Shown in pieces: positions 1 to 11,518 of a DNA stretch of 64,000 nucleotides (its first letter is position 1; each line of letters opens with the position of its first letter). Both the position numbers and the translations under genes were made by a program. The stretch covers positions 1,178,001 to 1,242,000 of the forward strand of contig OZ024851.1 in the NCBI GenBank assembly GCA_964017145.1, in the 5' to 3' direction. Source of the DNA: Agrocybe praecox. Taxonomy: Eukaryota > Basidiomycota > Agaricomycetes > Agaricales > Agrocybaceae. The notes below the pieces were generated by a model that saw only the letters and a list, made by a program, of their open reading frames with translations, searched no databases and was not told the origin of the DNA.

Positions 1-1
1 G

Positions 2-2016
2 CAATGTTTAAAAGAGATGAATCGGTCACTCAAGCATAACATAGGTGAGCTCCCAGAAGAGCTTACAATGTCATGCAAAGACAGAACAAACTCTCCAGAG
101 AGTGTTCGTAAAATTTCTCCAGTGCTTAAATATTCATGTATCTTTTGGGCCATTCATTTTGGAGCCATTGGGAATTTTGATACAGTTAAAAAGGATGTTA
201 TTGAAAAGCTTAAAGAGGCTCTTCATGACTTCTTTAATCAGCATCTTTTGCACTGGATAAAGTGTCTAAGCATTCTGGGGGAGCTAGAGACTGCAATAAA
301 ATCACTAAAGTGTATGCTCACTGCTTTATTGGTATGTAATTCTTTATAATACAATGATCTGCTGAAGTTTGATGCTGATATTTTAACAAGGCCTTCAAAC
401 ATGACAATTTTCAAATTCTTGTTAATGATGCCCGTCAATGGCTTCTCCAAAGCTTTGAATGTGTTGAAAAACACTGTATGGAGGTTTATCAATCAGCACT
501 TGTTTGGCTACCAAAGAGGTCATTAATACGAAAAATCTATAATGCAGATGTTTGTAAAGTGCCAAAGGTGAATTTGGGATTAGCAGAGGCCTGGAGCTCA
601 TTAGAGCTTGTGATGAAATGTAAGGCTGATGTTAATTCTGTAGCATTCTCATGTGATGGGACTAAAGTTGTCTCTGGATCATATGATAGAATTGTGCACA
701 TTTGGAATGCAATTACAGGCCAGATGGAGGCTGAACTTCAAGGCCACTTAGACAGTGTAAAATCTGTGTCATTCTCACAGGATGGGAGTAGAATTGTCTC
801 TGGATTACGTGATAGAACTGTTTGTATTTGGAATGCAATAACAGGTCAAATAGAGGCTAAACTTCAAGGCCACTCAGATGGTGTAACATCTGTTGCATTT
901 TCACAGGATGGGACTAGAGTTGTCTCTGGATCACATGATTCAACTGTGTGCATTTGGAATGCAATTACAGGCGAGATGGGGTTTGAACTTCAAGGCCACT
1001 CAGATAGTGTAACATCTGTTGTATTCTCACAGGATGGGAGTAGAGTTGTATCTGGATCAGATGATAAAACTATGTGCATTTGGAATGCAATAACAGGCCA
1101 GATGGAGGCTGAACTTCAAGGCCATCTAGATGGTGTAACATCTGTGGCATTTTCACAGGATGGGATTAGAGTTGCCTCTGGATCACGTGATAAAATTGTG
1201 CGCATTTGGAATGTGATTACAGGCCAGATAGAGGCTGAGCTTCAAGGCCACTCAGACTGGATAACATCTATTGCATTCTCACAGGATAGAACTAGAGTTG
1301 TCTCTGGATCAGATGATAAAACTGTGCGCATTTGGAATGCAATAACAGGCCAGATGGAGGCTGAACTTCAAGGCCACTCACACTATGTAAGATCTGTTGC
1401 ATTCTCACAGGATGGGACTAGAGTTGTTTCTGGATCACATGATAGAACTGTGTGCATTTGGAATGCAACAACAGTCAACATAGATGCTGAGCTTCAAGGC
1501 CACTCAGACTGGGTAAAATCTGTTGCATTCTCACAGGATAGAACTAGAGTTGTCTCTGGATCAGATGATAAAACTGTGTGCATTTGGAATGCAATAACAG
1601 GCCAAATAGAGGCTGAGCTTCAAGGTCACTTACTCTGGGTAACATCTGTTGCATTCTCACAGGATGGGAGTAGAGTTGTCTCTGGATCACTTGATAACAC
1701 TATACGCATTTGGAATCTTGCAGAAGGCCAATCACAAGAAATGGTTACTTCAAGCATAATCTTGCCTGATGGTAGCAGAGTAGAAAAAAATTCACCATCA
1801 GAATTTCATATTATTTATCCATTGCAGCAATTATTGCCAACTAAGAATTCCGTTTCTCCATATGTGGATAAGAATTGGATATTGACACCAAATGTTCACT
1901 GCTGGATTCCAGCTCAATATAGTGATATATATATCCAAGAAAGTTGTGGTTGTTATATATGTTTTGGATATCAATCTGGCTGTGTAGTCATTATTGATAT
2001 GGAAATTGTAGTATAA
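2..2016 (+). CDS. NLR-type WD40 repeat protein, 3' part (5' end outside window)
   Basis: The reading frame is open from the first bases, so the start lies upstream of the window. Residues encoded by about 2-330 match the helical linker seen after the NACHT ATPase in fungal NLR proteins (CLKEMNRSLKHNIGELP...). A 59-nt phase-0 intron at 332-390 (GTATGT...ACAAG) joins this to a long exon. That exon carries the DARQWLL...YQSAL linker and then nine WD40 repeats of 42 residues (126 bp each, about 610-1735), with strongly alike units such as VVSGSDDKTVRIWN and AELQGH. The C-terminal tail (CWIPAQ...CFGYQSGCVVIID) is the usual ending of this family, so the 3' end seems intact. Such proteins are thought to act in non-self recognition and cell death. 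The NACHT domain itself is not visible here, so the class is inferred from linker and tail. Confidence 0.85.
610..1735 (+). repeat. Nine tandem 126-bp units encoding WD40 repeats
   Basis: Nine in-frame copies of a 126-bp unit lie inside the NLR-type gene. The framework positions (SVAFSQDG, VVSGS, IWNAITGQ, AELQGH) are almost unchanged between copies, while a few positions vary (HSDG, HSDW, HSHY, HLLW; SYDR, SHDS, SDDK, SRDK, SLDN). High identity between copies with a few hypervariable sites is typical of WD40 arrays of fungal NLR genes that undergo repeat exchange. Confidence 0.85.
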
Positions 2017-2790
2017 CTGCCAAGATTTAATCATGTATACCTTTATTTATAATAATACAACCAGGGTAATCAAGTTCAAGAGGTGATCTAATCCAACTTC
2101 TAACTTGATAAGTATCTTTAAGGTAATATACTTGCTGAGCTACTTCTAGCACATATAAATTCTTTAGTTTATTCAAATTTTTGTCTTATTTGTGTAACAA
2201 GCTTCTGTCTGCTATAATCAGAGTCCCATTAGCATAAGACATGTGGATTGTCCATCAATTGTGCTTTTGTCAAATTTTGTATGCAGACTTGGCTTTTAAT
2301 TCAAATCCACCATCAGTTTGAATGCTCCCACTTGCAAGTCCCATTATTAGTAGTGGCAAAAAAGGTCAATAAAAGACATGGTAGATGTCATATTCTCAAT
2401 AAATATGATACATTGCCAGTAATACTATAAAGCACATACAAACAAAATCTAATCACCATGTTATATATTTTTGTTAAATTTCAATTTCACAATATTTAAA
2501 CTAACATGTTTTTAATTTTTAATTTACAGCTGTGCTCTGAAGTCTATACCCAACAGATTGAACTTGATTTCACCAAATTTTATAATTTGATAGAAGAAAT
2601 AAAAGGTGATAAGTTGAATGACAAGCTGGATATTCAAATGAGAAGTGCATGCATCATGACAAAATATCTAAATAATTCCAACCTCATGCAGTTTTGAGCC
2701 TTGGCATCCAGATTCTGTTCTGCCAAGAAGAGTCAACACTCTTTAATTGCTGTATTTAAGAAATGACAAGCATCCCTGTCATCCATATTC
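2017..2790. other. AT-rich spacer with no supported gene
   Basis: Very AT-rich sequence downstream of the WD40 gene. Short frames exist, for example at 2506-2697, but I recognise none. It probably belongs to the decayed hAT transposon that follows or to the 3' flank of the WD40 gene. Confidence 0.4.
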
Positions 2791-2839
2791 TGACCTGGCA
2801 GGTTCATCTTTCGACAAAACATGCTGAAGAATAGAAGTC

Positions 2840-3590
2840 AATTGTTGTACTTCAGAAGTTGAAGGCATGGGATAAGTTACCTTCCAGACAAAATGTGGTT
2901 TGTATTGAGGAGAATGAACCTGAAGATTTTACACTCAAAGTTTTCCTGGATCAACTTGCACAGTTAATGATCAAGTAAGTCATTGTCTTGATGTGTGTAT
3001 GTTCTAGGAAAGCTTATTTAATCTTTGCCTCATGCCAGTCTCTGAATGTTGTTGAAAGCCATGAACTATATGACTTGTTTCTATACCTTAACATGGATCT
3101 CAAGAATAATAACATACCACATCGAACAAAGCTCACACAAGCCATCTTTCAACAATACCATAAAGAGTGGAAGAAAATTGTTGATAGTCTGCATATGAGC
3201 AATAGAGCATAAACAAATTCAAACCCTTTCTTCCCTTACTAAAAATATTGTTTATTAGAAATCTGAGGGACAGATATCATTTACAAGTGATTTATGGTCT
3301 GATCCAAACCTCCATTTGTTTATGGTGATTACTGCACACTATGCTAGTAAAGACAAACATGGCAATCTTATTGCACACAACCAATTAATTCCCTTTCACC
3401 ATATCTTGGGAACCCATTCTGATGAGCATTTGACTGGACACTTTTTACAGATCTTGAAGGAACTTGGTATTGTACACAAGATAAAATATTTTCAAATTGG
3501 ATTGTCAATTGTATTCTCACTCAGCAACACATAATCATATGATTACACTCAACAATGCATCAAACTGCAGCTCAATGGAAATGAAGTGCC
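2840..3590 (+). pseudogene. Decayed hAT-family transposase
   Basis: Three collinear blocks match hAT transposases of Agaricomycetes but lie in different frames or are cut by stops. Block one (about 2865-2975) reads WDKLPSRQNVVCIEENEPED. Block two (3040-3205) has QSLNVVESHELYDLFLYLN followed by NNIPHRTKLTQAI, the usual segment before the catalytic domain. Block three (3268-3480) has FTSDLWSDPNLHLFMVITAH, the first catalytic region, then LNNASN after a further break near 3540. No inverted termini or target duplication could be assigned. The copy cannot encode an intact transposase. Confidence 0.7.
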
Positions 3591-5880
3591 ATAAAAAGAT
3601 TTTGTCTTGCATATGGTCATTGGAATGTATGATTTCTAAAAAAAAATAAGAGCACATGAAGAAAACATATCACAAAATCCATCATGTGGCTGTTTTTTTT
3701 TCCATTGGTTGTTCTGTTGTCTTGTTGTTATTAGTTGTTGTTGTTGTTGTTGTTATATATATATATGTTAATTTGCTATTTATGTACATTGCAGTGTTAT
3801 GGAGGCTATTATGATCATGACTATCTAAAAAACCAAAAACCATATGGTCAATTTGATGCCATCACTGATGGGGGTCAACAAGGGTCAGAGAAAGCTGCAG
3901 AAAGTCCTCAATTAAAAGGAATTGTTTTTACTTACATAAAAGACTTGTAATTATACATGACTTAGGGGCTGTACTCAATGTGATTTTCTGTTCAATGTTT
4001 TATTATATTAGTAAATTACAAATAAACAAATCATAAATTCAAAATCTCCAAAAGGATGCTAAACATAAAATAAAATAGGTAGAAAAATAGAAAAAAGGAT
4101 TTGTATATAACATGCACACCATTGGCCCACATTAAACAAAGTTTTAGTATGGAATATAAGGCCTACAAAAAACATATACAAAATTGAGAAGTTTTTTATA
4201 ACATAAAAGACAACCAAAAATAGGAATTTTGATAATAGTTTAGTAACCCATGAAAGCATGACTGATGCTCTTATTTCCAATAAGGACCAAAGTCAAGACA
4301 AAAATTTTAATATCAATGTGGTCCAAAACTTGGAACTAAAATGTAGTCATTTTTCAAGTTTTCTTACAGTCCAAATTCTTGACTCAGTATTGTGTTTATT
4401 TTCGGCATAAATAAAGGTGTCACCAAAATCTCTGAGTTTTTGATTGTCTGAAAACAATTAACTCAATTGGTTTTTGTGTTCAATTCAGATGCACCAATAT
4501 CTATATTTCCAGCAGAAGCTACAGACAAGCCAAAAACACAGTGGATAACTAATATATTTGACTGTCTGAAGCTATTGTTGAGAGCCTAAATTTTGTTCCA
4601 GTTTTCAAAATAAATGAAATTTCTGTTCTCATCCTACCTAAGAATTATTCCAAAACTTTTATATTTAGTTGAGATTTTGGCTTGACTGAACATCATATTT
4701 TGGGTCATGTTTATGGTATGACACAAATTTTGAATGAATACCTAGTTTCTATTTATCATATTTAGTGTCCCAAAATTTGTATTATATTTCATGATTTATA
4801 ATAGCCCTATTTTGTAGGAAAAAACCATGTTTTTCTCGCGGGTTTTGAGGTGACCTGAAAACATCAACTTCCCGGGGTGAATAGTGCGCCATTCCCGGTC
4901 AAATGTCGAACTTTAGTTAGTCCTGTCACCTGTGGCGGTGTAGCGAGAAGCTTCTAATGGAATGCTACTGAATCGATAGATTCTGTCAATTTGAACGGAA
5001 GGAGAAGGTAACAAGAACCTAAAAAGAGAGGCGGAGACCTTACCAATCTGTTGGTTTAGTGAGCGATAAGACCCGAGAAAGTCTAGTATGTTTATTACTT
5101 GCATCACGTTCTACAGACCCTTAGGCACGAGCGTGTTCCATCAAGATTTCGAGAAATCCAAGATAAGGCGAAGACCGAAGGAGCTGCTTTACGGTGACCA
5201 GATTATTCGGCTCGCCTTCCAGACACGAGACACTTGGCATACTTAAGAGAGATTATTTATCATGTCATGCAGTTATGTAGGCGGCGTGCTTGCTCGTAAA
5301 CAGAATTCAAAAGATTAACAGGTTAACGTTTAACCCTGAAAATGAAAAAGCTTCGAATAATTGGTGTCCATTAGAGTCGCCGCAGTAAGACACTAGACAC
5401 AGCATTGAGTGCTGTGAATCTTTCCCACAGTATTGAAAGATTTCGGCAGGAGTCCGCAGATATGCACTTGAGAAGAATTTAGATGTCATTGAGACGTCGC
5501 CGACTCGTCCTGCCAGTGCACCATTCCTGGATTAGAAGGGCGAGCTTTGAATAAAAAATCGAAGTTGAAAAGTTGCCAAGGAATGTTCGAAATGCGCACT
5601 AAGGGTAGAATTGCAAGGGCCATCTGGGAGCACAGATACGTATTTTTGCGGGAAATATGCAAGAAAAACGGGAGGAATAGTGCCACATAGTTTCAGTCAG
5701 AAAGCAAAAAATGCTGTCCGAATATATGTAGTCGGACTTACAAAATCGGGCCGGGCATACAGCACTGCAACTTCACAATGACGGCGACGAATTCTTGTTT
5801 TCAGACTGCCAGTGCGCCCGGCGTATTCTTGTTTTCAAACTGTCAGCACACAATCATCACCGCCGTCGCCCTCCTTAGAC
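3591..5880. other. Long intergenic stretch, AT-rich then GC-balanced; includes (GTT)n/(TA)n microsatellite
   Basis: Up to about 4800 the DNA stays very AT-rich and holds a GTT/TA microsatellite at about 3727-3766. A 3735-3950 frame with YGGYYDHDYLKNQKPYGQFD is unrecognised. Near 4830 the composition shifts to that of the gene-rich arm. A short near-duplicate (attcttgttttca, about 5791 and 5825) lies just upstream of HIR1. No gene is supported. Confidence 0.4.
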
Positions 5881-8800
5881 ATGCATTTCACCAAACCGGA
5901 ATGGGTAATGCACAAAGACTCTGCGAAAGATCAGTCTACGAAACGCCTTTCAATATTCTCAGTCCATGTTCATCCTGACGGCTCGCGAATCGCGACTGGT
6001 GGTTTAGACGCGAAAATTCGGATATGGAGCACAAAACCCATCCTCAACGAAGCAGCGGAGATGTCTGGGAAGCCGCCTAAATCCCTGTGTACATTGACGA
6101 TGCACACAGGACCCGTGCTTACTGTGCGTTGGGCACATTCTGGCAAATGGTTGGCGAGCGGGAGTGACGATGAGACTGTGATGGTGTGGGACCATGACCC
6201 GTGAGTGGGACGTTATCTTGCTGTATGCAGCGTCTTATGACGCGTAGGAACGCGCGGGGGAAGGTCTGGGGATCGGATGAGATCAATGTCGAGGGATGGA
6301 AACCTTTGAAACGATTACAAGGGCACGAAAGCGGTAAGTTTATCCACTTTTACGATATTCGATACTGATATGTTCTTGTTAGACGTAACCGATGTAGCGT
6401 GGTCACCAGCAGATAGATATCTTGCGTCGGTGGGCTTGGACTCGGCCGTGATGGTCTGGTGTGGTTATACGTTAGGTGAGCCGTGAGTAACATTTTGGTA
6501 TCTTCATGCACACTGAACAAGTACAGAGCGTCTACGGAAGCTTGACCAACACCAAGGATTCGTCAAGGGTGTGTGTTGGGACCCTGTAGGAGAGTTCCTT
6601 GCGACTCAATCGGATGACAGAACGGTCAAGATATGGAAGACGACGGATTGGTCTCTGGAAGCAGAGGTTACGAAACCTTTTGAGGATTCTCCGGGGAGTA
6701 CTTTCTTTCGCAGACTGAGGTGAGTCACGTCGTACTTGTAGGCTTCACATTCTGACTGGCGTAGCTGGTCACCCGATGGCGCCCACATCACAGCCTCCAA
6801 TGCGACCAACAACAAGGGATATGTGTTCATTGCAGCTGTCATCACGCGGAATACGTGGACTTCTGAGATTAGTTTAGTCGGGCACGAAAATACAGTTGAG
6901 GTCGCTGTAGGTTGTTTATTTTATTTTATAAAAGCATATTTAACAACACCATTAGGCCTATAACCCACACATATTCCTTCGTAACCCTGGCTCTCCGATA
7001 TCGACCTCGAACATATGCTCGGTGGTAGCCCTTGGCGCCGACGACCGTTCGGTGTCAGTTTGGCAAACCAAATCTGCACGTCCGCTTATCGTCGCAAAAG
7101 AAGTCTTTGACAGACAGATTATGGATCTTAGCTGGTAAGCTTCTGCTTGTCATCAAATGTGCTTATTTTCTTATCCTTTTCAGGTCATGGGACGGCCTTA
7201 CTCTATATGCTGCCTCGTCCGATGGAACCATCGCAGCTTTCCAATTTGATCCCACCGAATTGGAAGGTATCGCGTCTCATTCTGACCAAGAACAATACCT
7301 TTCAAAGTTTGGCTTTACGCCACCACCATTACCCGAAGGGTATTCGCACGTCTCAAAAAGTGATCCCGCGAGGATGGCACAAGCCCAACAGGCTAACGGA
7401 CTCGATTCACGCAACGCGAGTGTAGGCCCAGAGAAGGTGAACATCCTCGTGGCAAAACGAGCGCCGAAGGATAAGAAACGAGCCACGTTGTTGCCAAATG
7501 GTAACAATTCTGTGCCGACTACGAGAATTCCAACGAACGTTGGACCTTCTGTCTCGACACCGATGGCTACCCCCGTCGTGAATGGCGTTCCTGGATCCAG
7601 GCGGGTGCCACAGAGCCAAATGCGAGACACGATGCCTCAGTCGATATCGATGGCGCTACAGACTCCCAGCTCGTTCCCTTTACCGTCGGAGCAACCTTTC
7701 CTCGAACAGGCAGATAACTGGTCCCGGAGTCAGGCTATGGAGGTAGACGTGCCGATCGATGCTCTGGACAGTGTTATGCAAAGCAGCAAGGGCAAGCGGA
7801 AGGCGACTCTGTCGATGGACGTCATGGACGAAAAGCCGGTAATTAGAGCACGTACGCTTGGGGGTGACAGGCCTGTGGAGGTGCATGTGCCGAAACCGAT
7901 ATCGAACTGGGCATCTCCCGTGCGTCCTCGTACGAATGTACATCCTGCGGGGTCGTCGTCATCTGCTGCTGTATATGATGCGCATGCGCCTGTTTTGCCT
8001 ACGCCCCCGCTTTTGAGTTATTTGAGGTCGGAGATTGAGGGTACTCCTGAGGTGCTGGAGGCGAAGAATGTGGAGGATACCGGTATGTGATATTTTGTTG
8101 CGTCTCTCTCTCGCCTTATTTTCTCTAACCTTCTTCGTCAATATCTAGGGACGACCGAAGTCGCTTTCATGATCGGAAAACAGACGGAATGGCTGGACTA
8201 TGTTCCGTCCCCTGTGTTGACTCTCAAAGCGACTAGTTCGTATTGTGCTGTTGGGATGGAAGATGGAACAGTTAATGTGTATTCTCATACGGGTCGAACG
8301 TAAAGTATCCTCTTGCCAGTTATTCATTTTTTGACTGACCGTTTGTCTTTGCTAGATTGATGCCCACTATTGTTTTGGGTACACCGTGTGCTATCATGGA
8401 GGGAAACAAGAATGCCCTTCTGGTTATCACTAATTCTGGCCAAGTATACTCATGGTAAGCTCAAATCATGTTTGCTATCACTACGACCCCAGTTGATGCA
8501 TATTCATTACAGGAATGTCAAAAAGCAATGCGTAAACTTCGCTCCGGTATCTATCCAAACACTCTACGCGAACGCTCCCAACGTCGTCCTAGTTTCCGCC
8601 GGCGTACGGGAGAACGGAACGCCCATCGTCTCGTGCTCAAATGGGATCGTTTACTCCTACGACGCATCGTTGCTGACATGGGTCAAGCTCGCCGACCGGT
8701 GGTGGTCCGAAGGTTCAGATTTCTGGTCTGGACGCCAGAGGGGCAACTCAGCCATCGCTAATCGCGGGATCATGTCGACCATCGAGAGCAGCATATCCGT

Positions 8801-9332
8801 TGCACCGGATGAAGATGCCGACGAGCGACCACGCCCGAGTTGGTGGTCGGCTGCGCTAACTCTGGGACATCTGGAGACAAGGCTGCATGCGACGAGGATG
8901 TTGGAGAGTCCGCAGGAGTATAGGCAGGCGCTTTTGATGTATGCGAAGAAAATTGCGGATGAAGGGTTTCGAGCGAAGGGTGATGAACTTGTTAGAGAGC
9001 TTTTTGGTCCTGTTTTCTGGTATGTGGGATTTCTGCTATCTTCTATATTTGATTCTTGTTGTTCGAGAGCGTATGGCTTACGTTTTCTCTACCTTCTTAT
9101 TTTATCACAGGCGGCCTGGTAAAGAAGAAGGATGGGTGTCGACTGTTGCAGGTCTTTCCAAGAGGGACCTATTGAAAGATGTGTTATCCGTTTTCGGTAT
9201 GTTCTTGTTTCCTTCTTTCGTCCCCCTTGGATGGATGGCTTATGATTTTTCCTCGTAGCTCGGAGCAAGACTTTGTCCGGTCTGGCGTCGCAATGGCAAG
9301 ATACCCTCAAGAAAGCGATGGTTGATGATTAA
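5881..9332 (+). CDS. HIR1: HIR1/HIRA-type histone chaperone subunit
   Basis: WD40 protein of the HIR complex, which deposits H3-H4 independently of replication and represses histone genes in the nucleus. The start is placed at MHFTKPEWVMHKD, the position of the conserved N terminus. Twelve exons: 5881-6200, 6248-6333, 6383-6475, 6527-6719, 6765-6906, 6956-7134, 7184-8082, 8149-8299, 8356-8454, 8513-9019, 9111-9196, 9259-9332. They sum to 2829 nt (942 residues) with every phase matching. The N-terminal half has the WD40 repeats (ATGGLDAKIRIW, LASGSDDETVMVWDHD, LATQSDDRTVKIW, LYAASSDGTIAAFQFD). A low-complexity linker follows, then the C-terminal HIRA domain (FWSGRQRGNSAIANRG, HLETRLHATRMLESPQEYR). 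Length is normal for the family. Confidence 0.93.
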
Positions 9333-9973
9333 TATTAATGAATTTGGATTCAAGTACTTTGATTTCTTTCCTCTGTGACTCAACTGTTGTTGTAATCATA
9401 TTTATTGGTCTATATATGTATGTACTATGCTTTATTGTAATGTAATGTCTTTTTTGTTGCTACATACTCCTGGCTCTGCTTTAGTATACTCATGAACAAT
9501 CCAAATTCTGTGTAAATAGCCGAGAGACGTTCCACGATTGCAGGCATTGGAGAGTCCCTTTAAAAGTAAAATGTCTCACCCTCTCAAGAAAGAATATGGA
9601 ATGCATGGAAAGACGGACGAGAATCGAGAAAAGGGACACAATCACGGACTTTTGCGGGTAAGCCTCCTTCGGTCTGCAAAGCGCAGCGGTGATGATGATG
9701 AATGATTAATGACTGAATGCTTACCGGCGACGGCGGGTATGGCAAATCCCGGTCGCCGCCGGTTTATGACGTCGCTGGGATAGGGGAGGCTAGATCAGCT
9801 ACGGGGGCTGGACAGGCCAAAGTACATAAAGCAACCATCACCCCTTCCTTCCCCTTCAATACCACACACTTGAAAGTCTCGAAAGTCTCCGCTGTCCAAC
9901 TTCACCGCATCCAGTATCGTACATTGAGAGGAGAACTTAACGCATTACTTCGGCAGCAGCAGCAGCACCCAGA
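9333..9973. other. Intergenic region, presumed 3' end of HIR1 and promoter of the DUF4336 gene
   Basis: No gene seen. A CAG-rich run (cggcagcagcagcagcac, about 9951) lies immediately before the DUF4336 start codon, and an AT-rich stretch after 9333 would suit the HIR1 3' UTR. Confidence 0.4.
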
Positions 9974-11431
9974 ATGTCAGACACAGTTATTCGCGAGGTG
10001 CGTCATTTATTCCATTTTGTGTCTAGTGGAAGAAACTTACTTTAACATGTGCTCCATATAGGTTGCCAAAGGTGTATGGATCTTCTCAAAGTATGTAGTA
10101 GTATGTTCGGCCTTCATTTATGTCGCTTCGGGCGTCGACGAAGCTTTGGGCAGTGTGCCGCACGCATTACGCGCATATGCTGATAAACTCTTTCGTCTAT
10201 AGACCTTTTGCGAGATTCGGGGTGGTCCCTATTGGTGGGAGATCTACGGCAGTGAAATTGCAAGACGGAGGGGTTTGGCTTCTTGCCTCGACTCCATTGG
10301 ATACCGAAACAAAGGCGACGTTGGATAACCTGGGGCCGGTGAAGTTCGTTTGCTTTTCGCCTTCATTCTGTGATTTTCAGTAATTTTTTTGAATCTTTTC
10401 CTTGATATATAGGTACATCATCAGTGCAGACGTGGAGCACCATCTATTCTTAAGTGCGTCCTTCTGTTTCTCACAGCTCAATGCAAATCCTCACTAATCC
10501 TTTTGTTCATCGTACTGCAGGCCAGTATAAGGAAGCCTATCCCACGGCCAAGGTCATTGCGCCTGAGGGCGTTATTGCAAAGCACCCAAACAAATCTCTG
10601 GTGTTTGATGGATGTGAACACTTTTCCCTTAATATTTGGTAGTCTCGTATTCAATCTACCTTTTAACATTTTCAAGTATGGGGCCGCGATCCTCCTGATA
10701 CGAAGTACGGATTCGAAAATGACGTGAGTCGTTATTATTATTTTAGCTCCAGATAAAGTTTTGAAAGCTTTCCTACTTACTAATTTTGACTTCTCTCCCT
10801 GATTAGATTGATCATGTGTAAGGAAATCTCGGTCTTGCTAGTTCAAGTTTCCTTCCTATATTCGACTGATAGACTTCATTTGACTTTTATAGATATTTCT
10901 CTGGATTCAAGAATAAGGACGTGGCCTTTCTACATCGTCAATCTAAGTCTTTGATCGAGGCCGATTTGTTGATGAATCTACCGCCCACCGAACAAGTCAG
11001 CATCTAGTCTTTAACATTTAATGTTCAACCTTGAGTTTTTTTAACACTACATTCTTTTTACAGTATTCGAAGTCGAAGAGTTCCTCCTCTTTCTTCGGAG
11101 TCAGCCTATCACCATCGTCTTGGCTCCATCCTAAAGTGGTATGGCGCCTAGGGGAAGACAAAGCGTACGTGCTTCTAGTCTTCATGATTTGATCCTTGAC
11201 ATCAGCGCGCATCGTTTTTTTACCTTCGATGTTTACAGAGCCATGCGTAAAGATGCAAAGACCGTCTCTGGTTGGGATTTTGAGAGAATAATCCCATGTC
11301 ATGGGGTAAGCTTTTTCCTGCATTGTCTTATCCCACTCGGGCGCTCAATGAGACCGCCTATTTTTCAGGATGTCATCGAGAAGGATGCGAAAGAGGCCTG
11401 GAATAACGTGTACAAATTCTTTTTGGATTAA
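9974..11431 (+). CDS. DUF4336 family protein (metallo-beta-lactamase-like fold)
   Basis: Starts MSDTVIREVAKGVWIFSKPF and continues with RFGVVPIGGRSTAVKL, PVKYIISADVEHHLFLSQY and KVIAPEGV, the signature of DUF4336 proteins, which resemble metallo-beta-lactamase-fold hydrolases; the substrate is unknown. Eleven exons fit in phase: 9974-9997, 10062-10090, 10203-10343, 10413-10453, 10521-10613, 10677-10723, 10807-10817, 10893-10995, 11064-11164, 11239-11305, 11369-11431. Total 720 nt (239 residues). The C terminus GWDFERIIPCHGD...AWNNVYKFF is well conserved. Exon 7 is only 11 nt. No close neighbour suggests a pathway; HIR1 upstream is on the same strand but 640 bp away. Confidence 0.85.
10807..10817 (+). 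other. 11-nt micro-exon of the DUF4336 gene
   Basis: The 11 nt between gattag and gtaagg encode I-D-H plus part of V. They restore the frame between exon 6 (...YGFEND) and exon 8 (YFSGFKNKDVAFLHR). Without this exon the two flanking exons are out of phase. Confidence 0.7.
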
Positions 11432-11518
11432 TTCTTCTACTATCAATACGTACCTATGAACGTCCCTGGAATATTCCAGAGAAAAATAGTAGAAAAGATT
11501 GTAGGAGGACATGGTGTG

